Position numbers and translations under genes: made by a program. Below the pieces are notes generated by a model. It searched no databases, was not told where the DNA came from, and worked only from the letters and a program-made list of their open reading frames with translations. From Strongylocentrotus droebachiensis (lineage: Eukaryota; Echinodermata; Echinoidea; Camarodonta; Strongylocentrotidae), in assembly GCA_035222895.1 (NCBI GenBank), contig JAVYIG010007881.1, positions 1-64,000 on the forward strand: a DNA stretch of 64,000 nt. Reading direction: 5' to 3'. Positions 11,401 to 26,400 of this stretch are shown in pieces. How positions within the stretch are numbered: the stretch's first letter is position 1; each line of letters begins with the position of its first letter.

Positions 11401-14400
11401 TGAGCCTGAATGGAGGCAAACCAAAATAGGTAAAAAGCTATGTGAGTTTGATTTAGTCATCATCCGTGGAACTTTGTGTATGTAATGGGAAAGTTAAAAC
11501 TACAGTGGAACCGTCTCTATGTACCAAACAAAAAGATGTAAGAAGCTGTGAAATTTTTTCGTTTTATGTGTATGTGATGGGATAGACACAACTATATACA
11601 TTATGAGATTTCATTTAATGAATTTTATCTTAAACTATCTTTATTTATAATCAAAGGTCTGGCCAGATCAGGATCCATCAAGGGGCGTAAGGTATCGTCC
11701 ATCTCTATTGATGAGGACTCCACTGGCGAGACGAGCAGCGTGTTCAGTGACCAGGTCAGCCCGCAGGAACAGGACCTGTCAGAGGTGGTCTCCACGCCCG
11801 ATGGGGGAGGGCTGGAGGAAGTGGACTTTACCAAGAACATGCCGTGGATACCAGTGAGTGTATGCATGTAGGATGAGGCAGGAGAGAAAAAAATGTTTGC
11901 TTTTTGTCATAGCAAAAGGATTTTACACCATTCAGTCCGATTTACTCAAGTTTTGCAGAGCTAAGACTTCCCTTTAAAAGGGGCTCAAACACTAACTTTA
12001 GATAGATCATTCCTTTATTTGTATAATGGAAGGAGAGGGATATGGTAACAACTGCAGATGTCACAAGTAACCCCAACCTTAATCCTGACCCTAACCTTAA
12101 CCTCACCTTAACCTTAACCCTGACCCCGATCCCTCACGCTCACGCTGACCCTTGCCTCATTGAACCTAACCAGCCTCACCCTTGTTTTCATTCTAACCCT
12201 CATCTTACCCTAATCCTAAGCCCATATGTTATGTCACATACCCTCACCCTAACCCTTTTCCTCACCCTTACCCTCACCCTCACCCTAACCCTTTTCCTCA
12301 CCCACACCCACACCTTCACCCTCACCCTCACCATTACTCTTACCCTCACCCTCACCATTTCTCTTACCCTCACCCTCATCCTAACCCTCACCCACACCTT
12401 CACCCTCACCATCACCCTCACCATTACCCTCATCCTAACCCTAATCCTCAGCCTCATGTTCACCCACACCCACACCTTCACCCTCACCCTCACCATTTCT
12501 CTTACCCTCACCCTCATTTTAACCCTCACCCACACCTTCACCCTCACCATCACCCTCACCATTACCCTCATCCTCATCCTAATCCTAATCCTCACCCTAA
12601 TCCTCACCCTCACCCACACCCACACCTTCACCCTCACCATTTCTCTTACCCTCACCCTCATTCTAACCCTCACCCACACCTTCACCCTCACCATCACCCT
12701 CACCATTACCCTCATCCTCATCCTAATCCTAATCCTCACCCTAATCCTCACCCTCACCCACACCCACACCCTCACCCTCATTCTCACCCTCACCCTCATC
12801 CTAACCCTAATCCTCATCCTCATCTTCACTCTCACCCTCATCCTAACCCTTACCCACACCTTCACCCTCATCCTCACCCTAATCCTCATCCTCATCTTCA
12901 CCCTCACCCTCATCCTAACCCTTACCCACACCTTCACCCTCATCCTCACCCTAATCCTCATCCTCATCTTCACCCTCACCCTCATCCTAACCCTTACCCA
13001 CACCTTCACCCTCATCCTCACCCTAACCCTCAACCCTGCCCTAACCCTCACCCTCATTCTCACCCTAACCCTCACCCTAACCCTTACCCTTACCCTCACC
13101 TTGACCCTCACCTTGACCCTCACCCTCACCCTAACCCTCACCCTCACCCTCAACCCTCACCCTCACCCTCAACCTCACCCTAACCCTCACCCTAACCCTA
13201 ACCCTAACCCTAACCCTAATGCTTCTCCTAATAGATGAACATTGAACTGATGCTTGGTTGGATATTCAGCAGTATAACTCTCTCCGATGCGTTTCAGACC
13301 AAGGTTCAGACAAAACTTGATCTGAAATGCATCAAAATGCGTCATATGATGCACATAAACCTAGGTTTGTTTACAAACCTCTTTTGCGAATTAGGGCATA
13401 GGGTTAGGACTTTTAGGTTTGGGTTTGGGTTTAGATAAAGTATATAATGCTTGTATACATGTAATGTTGGGTCTTATGTTGAGGTTAGAAAATGTGTTAA
13501 AAAACGATACTGAAGGAGTTTTCCTGGGACATGATTTGAACAGTTGAATTGAGACATGCATACAAACAAATAAAAAGTACATGTCATTCGTTGTCAACTT
13601 TCAAAATCTTTATTTTTTTTTTCTTCTATAGGTTGTGGTTGAGATTGCCAGTAAGAGTAACTTCCTCTGTCAACACAAGCGCAGCTGCCACCCCAACTGC
13701 CTTGTGCGCCAGAAGCGTAACTGCTATCGCCTGATGAAGGCTGTGAGGGCGGTCTACGGGGAAGAGATGTTTCCCAAGGTCAGAGACGAGGAGTTGGAAG
13801 AGAAAGTCAGACGATTTGAAGCAAAAACCAAAAGAAAGGTAGTCTGAATTCCTCATTGTGTTCTTGTATGTAACTACGTATACCTGTTCATACTCATATA
13901 GTTGTTTCTGAAAGATTATTTTTCTTTATCATGTACCGTTGCATGTAAAATGGATTCTGGACTTTGAAGTAATAGTCTCGTTTTGAAAAATAAACAAAAA
14001 ATATATACAATCAATTTAAATGTATGAATAATCACAGTACATGTGTTGCAAACTAAATATATTCACATTTTCCTTCCATATAGAACTGTTTCCATTTTGC
14101 AATGACAAGCTTATAAAGATAAAATCGTGCCACTGTTTAAAGCTGTTACAAGTATATGTGTGTGCATCTTGTGTTTCTATTGTTTCATCCGATTTAGTTC
14201 CCCATTACCTGAAATACATGCTTTCTTATTTAAATAATGATATTGATTTAAGGTGCCTTTTTTCATTATCACAATTCATATTCAATTCAATTAAATTTTA
14301 TTTCATTTAACATTTCATATAACAATCAGTTACCGTATATAACTTAAAATACACATTAAGAACATATTGAACAAGGACATCAAATAAACTGAAGAGGTAA

Positions 14401-17400
14401 GCAACTTATATAATTTGTTTATGTCTTTTGTTTTGTTTTTATTTTGGTTACAGGAGAGCACCCAGGGTCACTCGACTCTGCGTAGTTTCCGTGAGCTGAG
14501 ACGGGAGAGCACCTCCTCCACCCTGGATCGTCAAGTCAGCATGTTCCGTCACAACGCCACCAGTCGTACCAACTCTGCTGTGGCCAACTCGGCCATGACC
14601 TTGCCCTTTGACCTCGAACGACCCCATGTGGTAGACACGCCCATCATGAAGTATCTCAAAGTACAGGTACAGAGTCTGATTAGTTTTTAGCCTTGGACGG
14701 ACAGTTGGAATATAATAATAATAATAATAATAATAGGCATTTCATACCGTCGTCTTTCTAGAAATTCTATTCCGAGGCGCATTTATTATTACCCCGGTTT
14801 TAGCCTAGCTGCCATTACAGCGCTCCAGCATTTCAAGGAATTAATTCCTGCCAGGTACCCATTTACATCACCTGGGTTGAGTGTGGCAAATGTAGATCAA
14901 TGTCTTGCGGCGGGAAGTTAGAAGGAATTTATAATAAATGTAACACTTGTATTATAGTGTTAATGGAAATACGAGAATCTGTTACCATTGGTTTAAAGTT
15001 AGTTTTTTTCTTTCTGTTATTTATGTAACATAAAATGCCTGTTCTGTTTCCCCATCACCATCTTTACCAGGCTATGGATCTGTTTCACGCCCCTCTCTCC
15101 CTGCTCGCCAAAGCCGCTCCCATTCTTGGTGAGGAACTCTATGATAACATCTTACCCCTCTCTTGGGAGCTTCTCCTGGATACCAGCCAGCAACTAGCAG
15201 GATCAGCCGGTAAGCAAGATGCTGTGTGGATGCCATGGTGATGTCCTGTGGTTGAGGAGGATGGGAATTCATGGAGGAGAGGGTGAAGGATGGTGATGAT
15301 ACAATGTTAATGTTGATAATGATGAGGATGAAGATGATGAAAAGGGTGACAATATTGAATATGATGATATGATGATGTTAGATGATGATGAGGAGGAGGA
15401 AGATGAGGAGGAGGATATTGAAATCTCCTAGATATCAGCCAGCAACTAGCTCGATCAGCTGGAAGAGAGATGCTGTGTGGATGCCACAGTTATTATGATT
15501 AGAAGGATGAAGGATTATTATAGATGTTTTTATGTATGCTTTAATATGGATTTGCTAGAGATGATGATGAGGATGATGATGATGATGATGTTAATGATTA
15601 TGATGAGGATGATGATGTTATTGATGATAATGATGAGGAACATGTAGGTGGTGATTATGGTGATGATGGTAATAATAATGGTTTCCCTGATAATTTTTAT
15701 ATGAGTAGTAATAATAGTAATGAGGATTAAGGTGATGATGACGTTGATCATAATGGTTATATTCATGATGATGAGGATGAGGATGTTGATGATGATGATT
15801 GTTTGTTGTTACCATAGCTGCGTTGGTACTGATCTGTGCGGTCAAGATTCCTGATGCGGTCAACCAGTTGATTGCTGGAGAGATGCACCATGTTGATGCC
15901 GGTCAAAGAGTCGAAGCCGTCCAGCGTTTTGGGGTTCTCTGGAGATTTCGCCACCAGGTCTGGCCTCGGATGGAAGACAAGGCATCCATTTTGTTCAAGG
16001 TATGATAAAATAATCGTCATTATACCTCACCACTCTCTACTCAAATTCTAAAAGTTCATGTAAGCTGCATGTATACACTATATGAAGAGTTTCATTCCAA
16101 AAGGAGCTAAATCCATGTTTGTAACTTCGGAGAAAAAAGCCATTGTTTACCAGATTTTGTACAGGCGTCTATGGAAAAGTGATATTAGAAATTGATTTTT
16201 TTTCATAATTGCTCCGAAAAATTTAAGTAAATAATTTTGTTCAAAGACGGGTACTATAATGAACAATGTTCTGATATCAATAACTCCATTTTCATCAAAA
16301 GTGGATTTAGCTCCTTTTGGAATTAAGCTCTTCATATGTGAATGGTGGACAACCTCGTAGGTTAAATACTTTTTAGAAAAATAACCCCAAGAAACTGTGA
16401 TGCTCCTCTTGGCTTATTTTCTACTAAGATTGTTCGGCAGATATCAATCATAATCATTCATAGTCTGGAATATTAAATATAAATTTTTGATTCTGAGTTT
16501 ATTTTCTGGCCAACAGTACCAAAACTCAAAATCACCTTTGGTAATTTCATTTGCAGGTGCCTCCACCAAGCATTGACTTCACCGTACCCTCACCAACCAT
16601 CGGGGTATCCAATGTCCCCGTCCTGGATCCCCCATGGATGCCTGTAGCCCACTCAGAGCTGGAAGAAAAGGTTTCCACGGAGCAAGAAAGCGTAAGTACA
16701 TGTAGCAAGACATTTCTGAAATAAATTTGGCTTTGGGAACTGTACTGACTTTTTATCTTTATGATATACGTCACACAAATAATCCACACAGATAATTGGT
16801 CAGATGGTCTGTTGTTTTCTTCGATGTCTTCTTATCTCAGTTCCCCTAATGTTTATAATTCTCATATATTTGTATTTCAAATATGACCCTTTTGCACAGT
16901 TCCTTGCAGTTTAATACCAGAAGCAATGGTTACCCATGCACATTATAACTCACATATATACACATACTTGGATCATCAGTTACCTTCATGCATTATTCAT
17001 TTACTGTGCCACATCATCACTTCCATCTCATGAATAATTCATAACTGATATGTTTCTCCATGTTCATTATGTCTTTACATGAATGTAGCAAACATCATTA
17101 ATTTCATGTGATGCACACTTAGTTATTCACTTATGAAAAGAAAAATACTCTCCTGAAGTGAGAAATTTTTACCAAAGTTAAGATAAACCCCCAAAAAGTA
17201 TTTCAATTCTTGACAATTTGTATGACCTTTTTTTCTCTTTTTTTTTTTACTTTTTTGCTTAGTACAAATTTTGATTCTACTCCAGAGGCATTTTTGTTAA
17301 AGACAACTCAAAATAATCAATTGTTTGAATTGAAGAGAAAAGAAGTTTATATCGAGTTTAAATAGTACATGTAGCTAAGGCCCATAATCCTTATATTTGC

Positions 17401-20400
17401 GTCAATTGTATTTGGATATTTGTATAGGCAAGTGGACAATAGAATTAACCTCATTATTTTCAATGATTATTAAGATAACAGCAAAAAGGAATTTCAGAAA
17501 GGCAGTAAGTAATCGCAAGTTATTTTTGTGTGGGTACATAAACATGTGTGAATCATCTTAATTAAGACAAAATTATTTGATGTGATTGCTGAATTCTAAC
17601 CTTGCATGACAGTTAACACATGTACTTTGAGTGTGGGATCAATTTAACAAGTTAAGGCTTATGTATGGTATTGGTGAGGCCCAAACATCCACCGCCACAT
17701 TTCTTTTATTTCGGTTGTACATGTTTATAGGCTACATTGTATCTATTAAATAATGGTTTATTTATTTAAATATATATGCTTCTCAGCCCAGGGGCTATAT
17801 TTTGTACAGTATTCACCTGAAGAAAAAAAAAACACTATATAGAATCATAATGATACAAATAAACAATATGCAATTGTAAATCATTCATGAGTGTAATACC
17901 AAGGAGCGCATGGCTACCATTAAATGAGAAGTACATTTTAGGTGTATAGGGGAAGGTTCCAAATAGTATGGTGTGATGTAAGTAAAGACAGCAAAAGGAA
18001 GAGCGCAAGCTAAATTTTTTGAAAAGGCAGGTGGAAGGGTAAAGGAGTGCAGAGAGAGAGAGATGGAGTGACATTAAAAAAGTGTGCTAAATTTCTAAAA
18101 TAAAATAAATTTCAAGTGAATGGTAAGAAATGCTCTACTGTCAGAGAGACTGGCATTGACGGAGGACAGAACATGTCCTTTATTATTTAGCATGCCTAAT
18201 TACCTTAGAACCACTCGGCTCCTTTTACGAGCAAAGCTGCATGGAACATTTAATAAGAGAGAGATTTGACCCAAATATATATCTGATTAAAACAAAAATC
18301 ACTTTAGAAAATACCCATGACTGTACATGGCCTGTAATTAACACTCTTTGTTTACCACCTAAACTAGCATGTTCAAACTGATTTTTGATACATCATACAT
18401 ATATTCTCATCTTTCATTTTGATTTTACCTATACATGGTTTAACTAACTTTTGAATACTGATATTTTTAACACTGATATTTTTAACATTTTACAATTTTA
18501 ACTATAGACCAAATAAGATTGCATCTTCAATGAAACCAAAGTGATTTCATTTTACTTTAAGTATACTAAAATCACATCTTTGATTAATTTTTCATACTTT
18601 ATTTTAGCAAAATGTAGTAGCACGAAAATACGTATCCAGAATGCGAAGTTGGCAAAAAGCATAAAAGATAGAAGGGATAGTGATAAACCAGAAGTTGTAA
18701 TCTTATACATCTGTATGCTAATTTGTATATTAAGGTAGTAAGGGTACTAATTGCCAGGTCTTTGTATTAATGACATGATTCTATGTCAATGCCATACCAA
18801 CAATTCTTTTCATCAGTACGCATTTTGTGGTCCAGAAGTTTCTTTCAAACTGCTTCATTTTGCTAAGATACCTAACGTGTACGGGGTCTGCTATTTATAA
18901 AAGACCGCTATTCATTTATGGATAGCGGTCCTTATAAATAATGGGGTTGGAATAGTGGTCCTTATGGATAGCGAGCTTGACCCATGTGTACATGTTTGTC
19001 CTCACATGGTCTGATAATGGACCTAATTGATGACTCAATCTTCCATTCCTTTCCGTTCTACCCCAGCGCTCATTCGCCGCGGTAGCCGTCTCGCGCACGA
19101 TCCAGCACAGGGAACACGTTCGGAAAACGCTTCTCCGCGAGCAAGAGAAGAAACGCAAGGCTCGCGAGACTTTCCATCTCATCAACGTACCAGTCATACA
19201 GCAGGCCGCTTACGAACCTTCACACCACGTGACCTCAGATGACGAAGGTAAGTCTCCACTCTTCAATCCTTCTCTCTCGACTATCCTCGTCCCATTATAA
19301 AGCCAAGCACCAAGTTCTATGTCTCTCTCTCACTGAACTATTTGTAGACTATGATTTCAGTTTTCTCAAAAGCAAGTGCCTGATATAGTGATGTCAATTT
19401 CTTTGATCACAATTCAAAGCTAGTAGAATACTTTTGTGCTCACTCAAAAAAAAAAGGACAGCTTTTCTAGAGAGCTGTTCTTTTATTTTCTTTATTTCAA
19501 CTACAAAAGCTTTGTAGAATATATCATTTCTGTAATTTCTGTACATACAAGCCAATATATGTATCCCTGCTATGCAAAAAGTACATTGGAAATCTTAGAT
19601 ATTAGAACTTGATGTTTATTGCTTTATTTTGAGTTCATGCACATAAATGAGAATTTTGTCTTATTGAATTCTGATTAAAAATAGATCGGCATAGCATCTT
19701 GATGGAGAAAAAACCAATATCAGTATTATTTTTAGTGGAAATATAATTTTGGAGTGTTTCAATAAGCAGAGAACTGAGTTTGTGAGCCTTAAAACTGAAA
19801 ACTTAAAGTTTCAAATTCTTTCGAAATTAACTATTTGTATAAGTTTCTTAATTTCAAATGACAAGAATTGATTGAATATTGTATACTTTTGCACCTAATA
19901 AACTGCTTCTCTCCTAATAACAATGATGTTGATTATGAGATATTGATATATCCCAAACATATATCTGTTTGCACTTATTATTTTATGTACGTTTCACAAC
20001 TGTGACTATTCAGTCTATTCTAAACAATTCTCACAATATTTTTTTCTTCGTAAACTAATCAAAGAAGTTTCAAGTTTTTGACAAGATGGTTTTTATATTA
20101 ACCAATAATGAAGGGTTTTGTTTGATTTCATCTGAGTAATCCCTATTTATTTGGGTTTGAGTTTGCAAAACACCAACTAACTACCACATTTCACGCTAAC
20201 ACTTACTTCATATTGTCCGATTGTGAACGCAGGTGAAAAAAAATCTAGTTCATGCATTTTCTTTGAAAAAAGTACCCCAAAAATGAATTCTCAACTAGTC
20301 ACCGTTCTTCTGCATGCCTTATCTTTTGTAGACAGTTTTCATTTATTTTGAGGAAACTACCGAGTATAAATGCTGAGAAGAAAGAAAAAAAGAGAGACTC

Positions 20401-23400
20401 ACCTCACGTTTTGTGTACATAGCTCACACTAACTAAACCCTTGTGTTGTCACACCCTTTCCCTTTTCCGTTTTCCTCCCTTTTTTTCTCCATCCCCCCAT
20501 CACATCACATGCTGTGGTCACGCCCACGCCACGCCTTCACAACCACACACTACACATCACCTAATGTGCCACGCAACTTGTGTCCGTTCGTTGCTGCACC
20601 GCCTGCTAATGTCCTGGGCTGTATTCTCTGCTTTTAAACAAACAAAACCAAAAAAAAAAAATCACTCACACTGTCACATTATTACACAACGCCTCATCAT
20701 GCCATACCCCCTCATCATCATCCTCCTCGATGCTGTCATCATCGTCGTCGTCGTCGTCATCGTCATGGGGATGAGCAGACGATACGCCAGGGTCAGTTTG
20801 CGTGTCGGTTGGCCCCCGTCGCATTTCTATCGCTCCGCCGGCACAGCAGGCTGCGGCCAACCTGAACCGTGGCAGGAATCTGTCGATACGTCGGGCATCC
20901 CTCTGGTCTGGTGGTACACTCTCGGCCAGCACAGGTAGCTTGATTTTAGATTGTTACCAATTCTTATGTACCGGTCAACCTATATTTGTGAATTGCTGAA
21001 TGTATCATTTATGTGTATATGTTAGTCTTCATATTTACCCCAAAGGATAAAATATCTGACATTACTTCAGAACATTAAACATTTTCACTATATAAAGTTT
21101 AGATTTGTCAATATACTAACCAATCCCTTTAACTCTTAATCGTTGTTATCATCATAAATAGTATTAATTTTTGAATAACACTCATTAAATGTTACAAGCA
21201 ATTTCCCAAGAAAATGGGATGATTAATTACAGTTAAAATCATGAAGAACTGTAAAAATATAATTTCAAATCTAAATCTGAATCTAGGTCCATGTAATCTC
21301 TGCTTTGTTTTATTTTAATTTCATAACATATGGTGATGCATTCAATAGTACTTTTACTTTTACAATATACATGATAAGGCTACGGTATGTGTAATTTACA
21401 GTGAGTGTGTACATTTCCATTAGTACAGCAACTTTATGTAATTGGGTAGTGATATTCTTGTGTTGTGGAAGCATAATACTTGTATATTTTGATGTATACT
21501 CCCAATTTTATTATATTTTGATGGATGAAAACTTGATACCCTGGGTACCTTTAATCATTCAGATTTAGGGCTGACAGTGACCAGAGAGTCAAATCTGTAA
21601 TTTCTCAATTCTTAAAATGAATATACTCAAGAGTGATTTCTCAATACAAAACAAATATACATATATTAATCAAGGATAATGAAATGAATCTGCTCATTGA
21701 AATGAAAATTGAATAGATTCATATAGGATCAGTAACCAATTTTTTAAAACATAATTGCTCTGGGCTTAATTCGTCAAAAGGTACATGGTTAGTGTTAGGC
21801 GAAGTTTGGGTTCCTGTACTTAGCAATCGTTGCAGGAGCCTGAACAGTTTTCATGCTGTATAGCAAAGTATAGTGTACTGTATTTATATTTTATGTGGCG
21901 TCTTTGAAATTATTCATTATATTATGTGACATTTGAAAGTTATTATTTTCCTTTATATTCATATCTCGATAAAAGTACAGTCAAACCTGTATAGAAAGGC
22001 CACCTGTCTGTAAAGCCCACATTTTGTGTATTCGTTGAATACCGTTTCTCATTTAAACCTGTACTAAAGGAACCTCTACTTAATGAACACCTGCCAATAA
22101 CAACCACTTTTCATGTTTCCCATGAGCTGTCTTTAGATTCACTCTCATGGTTGATGTTCTAGATTTCAAGTTTTCTTTGTATAGTCACCTTTTGAAGTAC
22201 TTCCACTTTTATCACATTACATACATGTAGGAAATTATACTTGTTCATTCATTAATAATACTAATAATATATGAGATGAATAAGACACCAAATCTACTGC
22301 TCAATTAAGACGCACCTGTGTAAAAAAAAAAAACTCTACGATTACCACAAGTGTGTTACTACCACTTTTCCTATTTAAATGTGTACATCTACATGTATGT
22401 GTGTTTGTCTTATTATTTGGCAGGTAGGATCTTTAGTGAGACTCTTTTCTTTTTGTTGTTGGAGAAAAAAGAAGAAGAAGTAAATGAATAAAGACATCCA
22501 ATTTGAAAGTGGTAGAAAACTTAAGTGGTAATTAAAGGGTTCAGTATTCATGAGTTCAATACATGTACATTATGTAATCATAATCCATAGTAACAGTAGT
22601 TTTGTGGAGTGAAAATGTTTGATAATACCCCCTTCACATACACAGATTTTTCTTACGTGTCCTTTCGGATCACACAAATTCACGGATCTTTCACAAATCC
22701 TTACAATTTGGTCACTTTAACGACCAATTTAAGAATTGTTACAAGTTATTACGAGCTATTTACAGTTTATTACGGATTATTACGAGTTATTACAATGTAT
22801 TTACGGAAAAATTCTGCGATTTGTTACGAGTTGTCATGGATAACTAAAAAAAACTTAAGTCATTTTACGACCTGTTTACGTGTTGTTACAAATAGTTACG
22901 AGTTAGTTACAAGTATTTACGAGTCTTTACAATTTTGCAGCTTTGATACGTTTCCCTAAATCGTAAACTATATGTAAGAATATTTAAAGTAACGTGTCTA
23001 TTCTTAAAGTAGCCTTAACTACACGTAAAGTTCTCGTAATAACTTGTAACAATCCGTACAGCCATCGTAACACGACCCCGAAAGAAATTGTAAACAAAAT
23101 GTAAGCACTTGTAATAATCTGTAAACAAATCGTAGACTAACTGTAACAAATCATTACAAAAATTATTACGAGTCATTGACAGATTCTTGCAAGCAGTTTA
23201 CGGATGGTTATGTGTTGTGAGCAGTTTACGATACTTATGGATTGCTACGAGCAGTTTACAAGTTATTTACGGAAAAATCAATCCGTGGACAATCGTTGTT
23301 AGATTTTTTACAAGAAAAAAAAATTGCCTCTCCTTTCATGGATCCTTAAGAGTGTCTGCGAGTTGTTGCGATTTGTGACGAGATATTTACGGATATCAGC

Positions 23401-26400
23401 GAGTTATTTACGAATGCTTGCGATTGACTATGAGTTGGCAATTCATAAGGACTCGTAAGACAAATCCGTGTATATGAAGGGGGTATAAGCAAGAGACATT
23501 GTGAAGATACACTTTTGCCCATAAAGTTGGAATAGTTTTTTCTTACCTCTTTCATGAACAATTGTGAGAATATGATTTATTCTTTGTTGATAAGGTTTAT
23601 ATCTTCTCAGAACTTTATTGATCAAACTCTATGACTCCTTTGGTTGATCAATAAAGTTCTCAAAAAGATATGACCCTCATAGTCTATCAAAAATAAATCA
23701 TATTGTCACGATCACTTCACGGAAAGAGGTACAAAAAATATTCAAACTTTATGGGCAACAATTTAAATGTATACCCAATTTATTTTCCTTAAATTAATCA
23801 CTATTTGTGTATTATTTGGTGTTCACATGAAATGATTGTTTATGGATTTTTTCTGTAAAAACCAAGTTGTGAGAAAATATTCATCTATGTAATAGGTACA
23901 ATGCTCATCTGTAGATTTGCTGTTGCAGTGAAAAACATTTAATCCAGAATTCACAAAGGCGGTCCAAGTCTAAATCATGGTTTAAACTTATTTACTATGA
24001 AGAGCAGCCATCAAGGGCAAATTAAAGAGATACCATTAAGTCAAAATAATGGACACAAAATAGATCACAACCTTTATTCTTCAAAACAAAGAGGATCAAG
24101 TCTTTAGATTTTTTTGTGTGCATGGACATTGTAATGACTTTTGGGGCTCTTTTGCCATTTTGGCCGTCCACATTATAGTGGTGGTTCTTTTGTGAATTCC
24201 GACCGTAGCCTTTAGTGCTTACTATTCTACATGTAAATTTTCATATATACATCCATCTTAAGTTCATGAGTGAGTGCACAGTAAATCATATTTTATCTGC
24301 TGAAAGCCAGGAGGGCTTTATTTAACTGATGTACTGTACAATCGATATCACAGAAGGCCTGTCCTCATCAGACCGAAGTTGCCAAATAACCTGCTATTCT
24401 CAGACTCTGGATATTTTCCTGAAGCTCGAAATTGCAACTTGATCAGACCGATAACTCATCACAAACTAGCAAATTAGCTATTATTTACCAAATAACGGGC
24501 TATTTTGGAAACAAGACAAAATTTCTCGGGACATTTTCATGACCAAATAGCCCGCTATTTGCAACTGCGGGATGATGAAACAAAATTTGCCTGGCTAATT
24601 TGAGATCGGGCTAGTTAAAATAACGGGTCATTTTGCAACTTCGGTCTGATAAAGACAGGCCTAGGGTGTTGATGCCCTTCTGGACTGGCTTTCAACAGAC
24701 AATATCAGCTAATTCATTACACATCATCTGTTTAGAGCCAAAAGGATGTTATGTGATACTTTTTGCATAGAGTTAATGCCCTTCTGGCTCTCAGCAGACA
24801 ATATATATATTAATACTACATGTACATTTATATTGCAATGTTAAACGTCATATGATCTTTGTTCTGCAGTAAATTTCCAGGTAGGCCAGATACTACAAAA
24901 CAGTTTTAAGAATCTTCAATGGATTAAAATTCAATGAAAAATAGTAAGAAGATTATGACATGGTTGAATTTTCAATGGGATTAGTCAAGCTTAGATCTTT
25001 ATTATTTACAGGTTTGGTAAAAACATGTATGCACAGATTTTCATATCTCTCTTACCAGAATAATGTGTGATTTGAATTGAGAATGACTTGCCAGGATTGT
25101 TTCTTGAAATACCGGTACTTATGTTTGAATACTCAATGTTAATTAAGCCGAGACTCGATACCTTAACCATCTATGTTTTATGATGGGACTTGAACATGCC
25201 ATGTTCAAATATAGTTTTACTTTGGAAGTTCTTGCATGATAAATGCATATATGTGTTGTTTTGAGTTAGCAAACAGCCACTAGTTTTAAAGCATATTTTC
25301 AAAAAGTTGATGCATATGTTACTGTAAAATTTGTCTGGAAGTTGATGAAAATATCCTTTTTCTATCAAGTCTTAAATGAAGAGAAAATGAAATAGAAATT
25401 GGAAAAAAGATAGTTCAGCCTAAATTTCTTGCTTCTCATCTATCCTGCACCCAAATATCTTCTAATGAGATAACTTTTTTATCATACAGTTATATTTAAT
25501 TATTCTGTTTAAAATGAAGTTCCTCATGAATAATAACGATAACTTTTGGTTTGAATATATGCACTGTAATAGAGAAATATTATTTGAAAAAGGCAAAATG
25601 ATTTCATTAGGAACGACGTAAATCTTTCTGAAATGAATCAAATGTGATGTGAAAGCTTTTAAAACAAATCCCACACAGCACTCCATAGCTTCAATTCATG
25701 CACACGCAGCTAGCTGTTTTTTTTTAGAAGACTGTACATGTAAATGAAAAGAAATTAGATTTGGCGATTCCGTGAAATGCATCCCGCATGACATTCGTCT
25801 TTTATCAATTTATTTCATCCAAAAATGACATTAAAATCTCTTGAAATACAAACTCCCTGGAATAATGATACTGTTGTCTGAAAAAGATATTATTCAGTGG
25901 TCTTACAGAGAGATTTTAATTTTTAAAATGAAATAAATGGATAAAAGATAAACTAGAAATGTTGTCTGGGGCACAAAGCACAGAATTGCCCATTTGCTAT
26001 ATGTTTATGGAATGAAAGAACAAAATGCTACTGCTTATGTTGGCTTGACTTTGAAATGAAAAAATTTAGCTTCATGCTTGATCATAATTAGAGTCTCTCT
26101 GAAGTGTGAGCCAGCGAGTCAGGTCTGATCACAAAGTTTTGTCCAGGGGTTTTGGTGACTGGACCCCAATCAAAGGGTTCAGGGTTCAAGTCTCATCTAG
26201 CAACTTGATTGCAGGTTGTAGTTGAATGGGAGGTGTCATGGATCAGGTGAGCTCCAGGCCTATACAAAAGGAACAACTATATACTGTGACTCCGTTTTTT
26301 TTTTAGCCTGATGCATACGACTTGAATTGTATTTGGGATTACTTTTTCTAATCAGAGATTAGCGTCCATACAGTTTTTATTATTTTGTTTTAATGCTACG

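Noticed and set aside
12042-13238. 398-codon + frame and 317-codon - frame rich in Leu/Thr or Arg/Val
   Set aside because: Both come from hexamer repeats whose unit is a multiple of three; no protein-like complexity.
18541-18738. 65-codon frame with basic, exon-like end
   Set aside because: No GT donor at the right place, and exons 14 and 15 already join in phase within a conserved motif.
20441-20938. 165-codon frame overlapping exon 16
   Set aside because: Wrong frame relative to the conserved VGPRRISIAPP reading; upstream part is low-complexity intron.
26100-26220. B-box-like GGTTCAAGTCTC
   Set aside because: No SINE core or tail nearby; too little to call.
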